A DNA stretch of 19,936 bases from an uncultured Oscillospiraceae bacterium. Lineage in GTDB: Bacteria; Bacillota; Clostridia; Oscillospirales; Acutalibacteraceae. Where the stretch lies: assembly GCA_959596515.1 (NCBI GenBank), contig CAUFXR010000044.1, positions 1-19,936 of the forward strand, written 5' to 3'. The notes under the pieces are model-generated. The model made no database searches. It saw only the letters and a program-made list of their open reading frames with translations, and had not been told where the DNA came from. Every line of letters begins with the position of its first letter. Positions within the stretch are counted from its first letter, which is position 1. Shown piece by piece: positions 15,207 through 19,936 of this stretch. The translations under genes and the position numbers were made by a program.

Positions 15207-16001
15207 ATGGAGGAGAAAACGGCGGAGTGGATCAATACCTTAGGCGCGTTTTGTGGAGTTAGGGATATTCCTGTGCTGACAGCGGAAGTTTTAGAGCGGA
15301 AATACGGTTTTCGGCAAGCCGATGTGATGGTCCTTTTCGGCGGGAGCATTTTATGCGGCGGCGATGTGCTCGCCGAGGCGATGAAACATCAGATCGCTCA
15401 AAAATATGTGATCGTGGGGGGCGCCGGACATACCACAGAGACTTTGCGGGAAGCCATGAGTCGGGAAATTCCCGAAATCAAAACCGCGGGGATGCCGGAG
15501 GCGGAGATTTTTCAGGCTTATCTAGAGTACCGTTACGGAAGGAAAGCGGATCTCCTGGAATGTGAATCGACGAATTGCGGCAATAACATTACTTACCTGT
15601 TAAGGCTTCTGAAAAACAACTGCGTTCCATACCAGCGGATTATTTTAACCCAAGATGCCACCATGCAACGGCGGATGGATGCCACCTTACGAAAACATGC
15701 GGGAGAAGAAGTAGAAATTATTAACTACGCCGCCTATCAGGTTAAGGTGGTGGGAAAAGATTCCAATCTGGTTTTTGACCGGAAAATCTGGGGAATGTGG
15801 CCGCTGGAACGGTACCTGAATTTACTGCTGGGAGAAATCTCACGCCTGTCCGACACTCCAGAGGGTTATGGGCCCTCTGGCAAGGACTACATCGTCCATG
15901 TGGAAATCCCAGAGGAAGTAAAAATAGCCTTTTCCCAGTTGAAAGAGAAATATCATGGCATGGTGCGGGAGGCAAATCCGTTGTACGCCTCCGTCGAATA
16001 G
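15207..16001 (+). CDS. YdcF/DUF218 family protein
   Basis: This 264-residue cytoplasmic protein of the DUF218/YdcF group resembles E. coli YdcF, a Rossmann-like protein reported to bind S-adenosylmethionine but with no settled reaction. Visible family elements are VMVLFGGSILCGG (40-52), a turn KYVIVGGAGHT (66-76), the ECESTNCGNNITY segment (118-130), and LTQDATMQRRMDATL (147-161). It has no N-terminal membrane anchor, unlike SanA-type members. ATG 15207 has AAAGGA (15193-15198) 8 nt upstream; the in-frame ATG at 15201 is too close to that site. It is divergent from queH and convergent with spoVAF, so it is probably transcribed alone. Confidence 0.85.
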   Translation: MEEKTAEWINTLGAFCGVRDIPVLTAEVLERKYGFRQADVMVLFGGSILCGGDVLAEAMKHQIAQKYVIVGGAGHTTETLREAMSREIPEIKTAGMPEAEIFQAYLEYRYGRKADLLECESTNCGNNITYLLRLLKNNCVPYQRIILTQDATMQRRMDATLRKHAGEEVEIINYAAYQVKVVGKDSNLVFDRKIWGMWPLERYLNLLLGEISRLSDTPEGYGPSGKDYIVHVEIPEEVKIAFSQLKEKYHGMVREANPLYASVE

Positions 16002-16283
16002 TTGATTCCTCTTAGAAACAGGATTTTTTCTTTAAACAGCTAAGCTGCGTTCATCGGCGCCTGGAAGCCGCGTCGGTTTCGAGAGGTACTGTTGCCGGTA
16101 TGGAGTTCAAAATAACCGATTTTACACCCTTTGGTTCATAGCCACAAACAGGTGACTGGAAAATTAACGAAAGTTTTCTATTTAATAAATTAATAAAAGC
16201 TGGTATCTTTCTTCAATTGTTTCTGGGAGGGAAAGCTTTTTATGGGAAACCCCCTCCGGGACAGCTGTCAATTTCCTTGATCG
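16002..16283. other. Non-coding spacer with a possible 12-codon reading frame
   Basis: The spacer after the YdcF-like gene has an AT-rich stretch (16165-16200), then GGGAGGG (16225-16231) and, 10 nt later, ATG 16242 opening a 12-codon frame (MGNPLRDSCQFP) ending at TGA 16280, directly before a strong terminator. The GGAGGG also pairs with CCCTCC (16252-16257), which would hide the ribosome site. Expression is unproven. Confidence 0.3.
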
Positions 16284-16334
16284 AAAAGAATACCGCGTAA
16301 AATGCGGCTTAACGTTTTACGCGGTATTCTTTTT
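16284..16334. terminator. Long perfect-stem bidirectional terminator
   Basis: A 19-bp perfect stem joins 16284-16302 (AAAAGAATACCGCGTAAAA) to 16315-16333 around a 12-nt loop. T-runs occur at the 3' end on both strands because the stem begins with AAAA and ends with TTTT. It lies between the convergent YdcF-like and spoVAF genes. The gap from here to the spoVAF stop (16335-16428) shows nothing else. Confidence 0.88.
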
Positions 16335-16428
16335 GTTTCGTGGCATTCTTCTTTATTTCCAAGAAAAAAGACTACCAATAGAAGCATGCGTACGGGAAGT
16401 GAGAATCAAATGACCTAAAATATAGGAT

Positions 16429-17835
16429 TCAGTACTTTACATGAAGTCTGGTGCGAATCAGTTTCTTTTTCAGCTCCTTGCCGTTAAAGGGAATCAGAGG
16501 ATACAGGTAGCTTTTTCCGCTGATGGTTTTATTGAGAATCATCAAAAGCAGGATCAAAACCAAGCCGGCGAGAAAGCCCCACAGGTTAAGCAAAAGTGTG
16601 AGAATCAGCAAAAGTACCCGGAAAAATTTCAGAGCGTAGCCGAGTTCATAGCTAGGCTGGGAATAATTGGCGATGGAAACGAAGGCCATATACAGAAGGG
16701 ACTGCATGTTGAACCACCCGGATTTCACCGCGAAATCACTGAGAACAATACCGGCGATCACGCTCAAAGCGGTGGTCAGGCTGCTGGGCGTGTTTAAGGA
16801 GGCGAGCCGCAGACCGTCGATGGCGATTTCCAGCAGGATCAGCTGCCAGAAAATTGGAAGATAGATAGGTTCCTCAATTTGGATGGTAAACTGAAACAGC
16901 TCAGGAACCCACTGAGGATTCTGGAGAGCCAGAAGCCATAGCGGCGTGACGATTAAGGTGAATAGGGAAATCAGATATCGGGAAAGTCGAAGATAGGTGC
17001 CGGTAATGGGGGGAAGGTAGTAATCGTCAGCCTCCTCGATAATATCGAAAATGCTGGTGGGCACGATCACGGCTGAGGGAGAGTTATCCACCAGTATGAC
17101 GATATTTCCATCCAGAACGGAGGCGGCCGCAGTATCCGGACGCTCGGTATATTTAAATTTAGGAAACGGGTTATACCAGCGGGTTCGGTGTATGGCCTCC
17201 ATCAGGCTTTGCTGGTTCATGGTCAGAGATTCCACCGGCGCGTCCTGGATCTTTTTCAAAAGCTTATTCAGTAGGGCGTGATCGACATGATCATCCATGT
17301 AGCACAACACTACGTCGGTTTTGGAAAGACTTCCCACAGAGAGAATTTTCATGGTCAGGTTGGGATTTCGAATTCTGCGGCGGATCAGGGCGGTATTCGC
17401 CACCAGAGTTTCCACAAACCCATCTCGTGAGCCTACGATTACCTTATCCCGATCCGGCTCGCTGCTGTCCCTCTGAGGATAGGTTCTGACATCGATGGAA
17501 ATAGCTTTGTCAAAACCGTCAACTACAAGCACCAAAATCCCCGAAAGAATGTTGGTGCAGATCAGATCCACCTCATCGGAAAGGGCGACCTCAATGTATG
17601 GCACGCCACTTTTTACAAATGTGTGAGCGTCGGCGACATCCTCAGGCTTTGCACTGTAAAAGAACTCCATGATTTTTTCCATTACCTCGTCCTTTACCAA
17701 TCCGTCGATAAAGAACAGACAAGCTTCTTTTCCGCCAATGGCCATGGTGCGATAGATCAGGTCAAAGCTTTCTTCTACCCGCAGACTTTTTTTCAGCATC
17801 GCGATGGTTTCGTCTATTTTCCTCCCAATCGGCAT
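16429..17835 (-). CDS. spoVAF: Spore germination protein of the GerA/SpoVAF family
   Basis: GerA-type A subunits sit in the spore inner membrane and act in germination. The 468-residue protein has a soluble N-terminal half (1-285) and about four to five membrane segments in the C-terminal half (about 285-450). Hallmarks are VGSRDGFVETLVANTALIRR (134-153), the GerA signature, and RWYNPFPKFKYTERPD (219-234) with DNSPSAVIVPTSIFD (250-264), which I judge closer to SpoVAF than to nutrient-receptor GerAA. In Bacillus, SpoVAF lies in the spoVA operon with dipicolinate-channel genes; none is present here. AGGGGTG lies 5 nt upstream of ATG 17835. A forespore SigG promoter would be expected, but no convincing one was found. 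Confidence 0.88.
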   Translation of the reverse strand: MPIGRKIDETIAMLKKSLRVEESFDLIYRTMAIGGKEACLFFIDGLVKDEVMEKIMEFFYSAKPEDVADAHTFVKSGVPYIEVALSDEVDLICTNILSGILVLVVDGFDKAISIDVRTYPQRDSSEPDRDKVIVGSRDGFVETLVANTALIRRRIRNPNLTMKILSVGSLSKTDVVLCYMDDHVDHALLNKLLKKIQDAPVESLTMNQQSLMEAIHRTRWYNPFPKFKYTERPDTAAASVLDGNIVILVDNSPSAVIVPTSIFDIIEEADDYYLPPITGTYLRLSRYLISLFTLIVTPLWLLALQNPQWVPELFQFTIQIEEPIYLPIFWQLILLEIAIDGLRLASLNTPSSLTTALSVIAGIVLSDFAVKSGWFNMQSLLYMAFVSIANYSQPSYELGYALKFFRVLLLILTLLLNLWGFLAGLVLILLLMILNKTISGKSYLYPLIPFNGKELKKKLIRTRLHVKY

Positions 17836-17886
17836 AACAACACCCCTTTACAAAAGGTATTGTTGCCATGAGTTAGGATAAAAATT

Positions 17887-17911
17887 CCAGGAAAAAGTTT
17901 TTTCTTCCTGG
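17887..17911. promoter_or_regulatory. Stem-loop between divergent spoVAF and yitJ
   Basis: CCAGGAA (17887-17893) pairs with TTCCTGG (17905-17911) around an 11-nt A/T-rich loop. It lies just upstream of the yitJ -10 box and in the spoVAF upstream region. It could be an operator or a weak hairpin; no clear T-run makes it a terminator. Confidence 0.3.
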
Positions 17912-17923
17912 CTTGACTTTTTA

Positions 17924-17932
17924 TGGTATAAT
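17924..17932 (+). promoter_or_regulatory. Extended -10 promoter for yitJ
   Basis: TGGTATAAT is a full extended -10 element (TGn plus perfect TATAAT). The TTGACT at 17913-17918 is only 8 bp upstream and so cannot serve as its -35 box. It predicts a leader of about 147 nt before yitJ. Confidence 0.65.
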
Positions 17933-18086
17933 AGGAACACGTTGATGATACCGCACCAATGGAGCGGCACAAGTTTAGTGAGAGCAGATATCAGAGCCAC
18001 TCAGCAAGTTTGAGACGGGAACGAAAGAGAGACTGTGCAGGCGCTGGTATACGAAACATAAATCCCAAAGCTAGGAGAAGCCAACT

Positions 18087-19901
18087 ATGAATCTTGATAC
18101 TTTGCTAAAAGAAAAAGGGCCTGTGATTACCGACGGCGCTATGGGAACCTACTTTACGCAAAAGACCGGACTCCCTATTCATGAGTGTGAACGGTCCAAT
18201 GGATCGCGGCCGGAAACAATTTTGGAAATTCACCGGGAATACGTGGAAGCTGGCGCTCGGTTTTTGAGAACTAACACTTTTTCGGCGAATACGAAAAGCT
18301 TAGGACAGCCGCTGGATGAAGTGCTGGAAATTGTAAGGGCCGGCTACCGTCTGGCAAGAGAAGCCGCTGGAAATCGGGCTGTCGTGGCGGCGGATATGAC
18401 CACAATATATCCCCGAGAGGATGAGGAAACAGATCTGATGCCAGAATATCTGGCGATCGCGGATGCCTTTTTATCCGAGGGAGCGGATGTGTTTCTGTTT
18501 GAGACGCTGACCGAGCTTTCCCCCTTTGACCAGATAGCCAATTATCTGAAAAGTAAGAACCCAGATTGTAAAACGCTGATTTCCTTTACGGTGTCCCCGG
18601 AAGGTATCACCCGGATGGGTGTTCCGTTGCGCCGCCTTTTGGACGCATTAAAACCTCATAGAGAGCTGTTTGACGGAATCGGATTAAACTGTGGGTGCGG
18701 GCCTGCGCATATTTTAAAGTTCGCCAGGGAGATTCTAAGCTACAGCCGGGAATACTTGGGGATTCCGGTGCTGGTGATGCCCAACGCGGGTTATCCGGCG
18801 ATGGAGGAAAGCCGGATGGTGTTTGATACCTCACCGGAGTATTTTTCGCATCAGGCCGTGAGGATCGCTGAGCTGGGAGTTGATATGATCGGCGGTTGCT
18901 GCGGCACCACTCCAACACATATTCAGCTTCTAAGCCGCTTGACCCTAAAACGGAAAGAGCCTCCGGCACCGGTTACGACCTCTGTTGCCGTGGAGGACCG
19001 CCCAGAGAAAATTGCGCCCCAGGAAAGCCGCTTTGCCCAGAAACTTCGAAAGGGAGAATTTGTCATGGCGGCTGAGCTAGATCCTCCTTACGGAAGTTGT
19101 GTAGATAAGCTGTTAGCGGCCTGTCGGGTGTTGCGGGACGGCGGTGTGGATATTGTGACCCTTTCCGATTCGCCTATGGCCCGGGTCAAACTGGATCCGG
19201 TGGTATGTGGCGCTAAGCTTCAGCGGGAAACCGGAGTGGATGTGCTGCCGCATTTCTGCTGCCGTGACCGGAACATTAACGCTCTGCGCGCTATGCTCTT
19301 GGGGGCGCAGTGTGAACACATCCACACGATTTTGGCGGTAACCGGCGACCATGTGCCGGAACTGGACCGTGGATATATCAAACCGGTATTTAACGTGACC
19401 TCTGCCAAATTGATGGAAATCATCAGCCAGATGAATCAGGATGTGTTTGCAGACAGTCCCTTTACCATCGGCGGGGCATTTAATCCGAACGTAACGAATT
19501 CCAAAGCGGAATTGAACCGCCTGGAAAAAAAGTTGAAGGCAGGCGCCTTGTTTTTCCTGACTCAGCCGATATTTGATGAAAGCCGTATCGGTATCGTCGA
19601 AAAAGCGAGATCTATGGGAGCGAAAATGCTTGTGGGAATTATGCCGCTGGTCAGCTACCGCAATGCAGTCTATATGAATAATGAGGTTCCCGGAATTCAA
19701 ATTCCAGAGAACTATATCAATAGATTTTCTTCCGATATGAGCCGGGAAAAAGGACAGGAAACCGGAATTGAAATCGCTCTGGAAATCGCGGAAAGGCTAA
19801 GACCACACGCCGATGGCTTCTATTTTATCACTCCCTTTAATCGGGCGGAAATCATTGCGGAACTTATGAAACAGTGCCGTAAAAGTGAATTGTCAAACTA
19901 A
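18087..19901 (+). CDS. yitJ: Bifunctional homocysteine S-methyltransferase/5,10-methylenetetrahydrofolate reductase
   Basis: The 604-residue protein fuses two enzymes of methionine synthesis, as in Bacillus YitJ (about 610 residues). Residues 1-290 form the homocysteine S-methyltransferase barrel with GAMGTYF near the N-terminus and the zinc ligands Cys202 (LNCGCGP) and Cys271/Cys272 (GGCCGTTP). Residues about 312-600 form the FAD-dependent methylenetetrahydrofolate reductase, with Glu330 (AAELDPP), AVTGDH (417-422), GGAFNPN (462-468) and TQPIFD (492-497). A Pro/Val/Glu linker joins them. There is no cobalamin-binding domain, so the methyl carrier partner must be elsewhere or another donor is used. 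AGGAG (18073-18077) precedes ATG 18087 by 9 nt. The last codons lie inside the 53-bp inverted repeat at the window end. Confidence 0.93.
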   Translation: MNLDTLLKEKGPVITDGAMGTYFTQKTGLPIHECERSNGSRPETILEIHREYVEAGARFLRTNTFSANTKSLGQPLDEVLEIVRAGYRLAREAAGNRAVVAADMTTIYPREDEETDLMPEYLAIADAFLSEGADVFLFETLTELSPFDQIANYLKSKNPDCKTLISFTVSPEGITRMGVPLRRLLDALKPHRELFDGIGLNCGCGPAHILKFAREILSYSREYLGIPVLVMPNAGYPAMEESRMVFDTSPEYFSHQAVRIAELGVDMIGGCCGTTPTHIQLLSRLTLKRKEPPAPVTTSVAVEDRPEKIAPQESRFAQKLRKGEFVMAAELDPPYGSCVDKLLAACRVLRDGGVDIVTLSDSPMARVKLDPVVCGAKLQRETGVDVLPHFCCRDRNINALRAMLLGAQCEHIHTILAVTGDHVPELDRGYIKPVFNVTSAKLMEIISQMNQDVFADSPFTIGGAFNPNVTNSKAELNRLEKKLKAGALFFLTQPIFDESRIGIVEKARSMGAKMLVGIMPLVSYRNAVYMNNEVPGIQIPENYINRFSSDMSREKGQETGIEIALEIAERLRPHADGFYFITPFNRAEIIAELMKQCRKSELSN

Positions 19902-19936
19902 GAGCAACAGGAAAAGAGTTCAAAGTCCCATAATTC
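19884..19936. repeat. Right copy of 53-bp terminal inverted repeat
   Basis: These 53 bases are the exact reverse complement of 2-54. The copy covers the last five yitJ codons, its stop, and the 35 bp downstream. Because it contains coding sequence here but not at the left end, this copy is probably the native one. Confidence 0.9.

Noticed and set aside
17913..17918. TTGACT as -35 box of the yitJ promoter
   Set aside because: Only 8 bp from the TATAAT box; the extended -10 element explains the promoter better.
17990..18035. GCCACTCAG followed by ACGGGAACG, recalling cobalamin-riboswitch blocks
   Set aside because: The rest of the conserved core, including the B12 box and 5' domain, is missing and the leader is too short.

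Overview
The window reads as chromosomal DNA from a Gram-positive, endospore-forming member of the Clostridia, most likely a gut Oscillospirales/Ruminococcaceae-type organism. The grounds are a SpoVAF/GerA-type germination protein, a YitJ-type methionine enzyme, QueH rather than QueG, lipoprotein and MBOAT/DHHW cell-surface genes, purine-rich Shine-Dalgarno sites and moderate base composition. No phage, insertion sequence, CRISPR array, rRNA or tRNA was recognised. The placement is inferred from gene families, not from a marker gene.

Layout, left to right. (1) 1-519 holds no convincing gene but carries a promoter for a two-gene surface O-acylation unit: an AlgI-like MBOAT (520-1989) and a DHHW/AlgJ-like membrane-anchored protein (2107-3492). 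(2) A strongly base-paired, terminator-like or MITE-like element lies at 3508-3631. (3) A transglutaminase-like lipoprotein (3781-4773) is followed by a compact type IV pilus-like operon: PilC/GspF, four small single-membrane-segment pilin-like proteins, and the retraction ATPase PilT (4917-8922). No PilB, PilD, PilM/N/O or canonical major pilin is present here. (4) A YkuE/YaeI-type metallophosphoesterase (9314-10162) ends in a clear terminator. (5) A non-coding stretch of about 670 bases has a polypyrimidine tract and a terminator-like hairpin just before trkA. (6) trkA-trkH (10836-13657) encode a potassium uptake system with translationally coupled genes. (7) A small DUF6054-like gene converges on queH (minus strand) across a bidirectional terminator. 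(8) A YdcF/DUF218 protein converges on a minus-strand spoVAF-like gene across a 19-bp perfect stem terminator. (9) spoVAF and yitJ (18087-19901) are divergent. yitJ encodes a fused homocysteine S-methyltransferase/methylenetetrahydrofolate reductase behind a leader of about 150 nt in which no known riboswitch was recognised.

Most of the window is ordinary housekeeping and surface biology. The items that stand out are a perfect 53-bp inverted repeat at the two ends of the window (2-54 and 19884-19936, the right copy overlapping the last codons of yitJ), the nested-stem element at 3508-3631, and the reduced pilus module whose pilin-like subunits lack normal prepilin signals.
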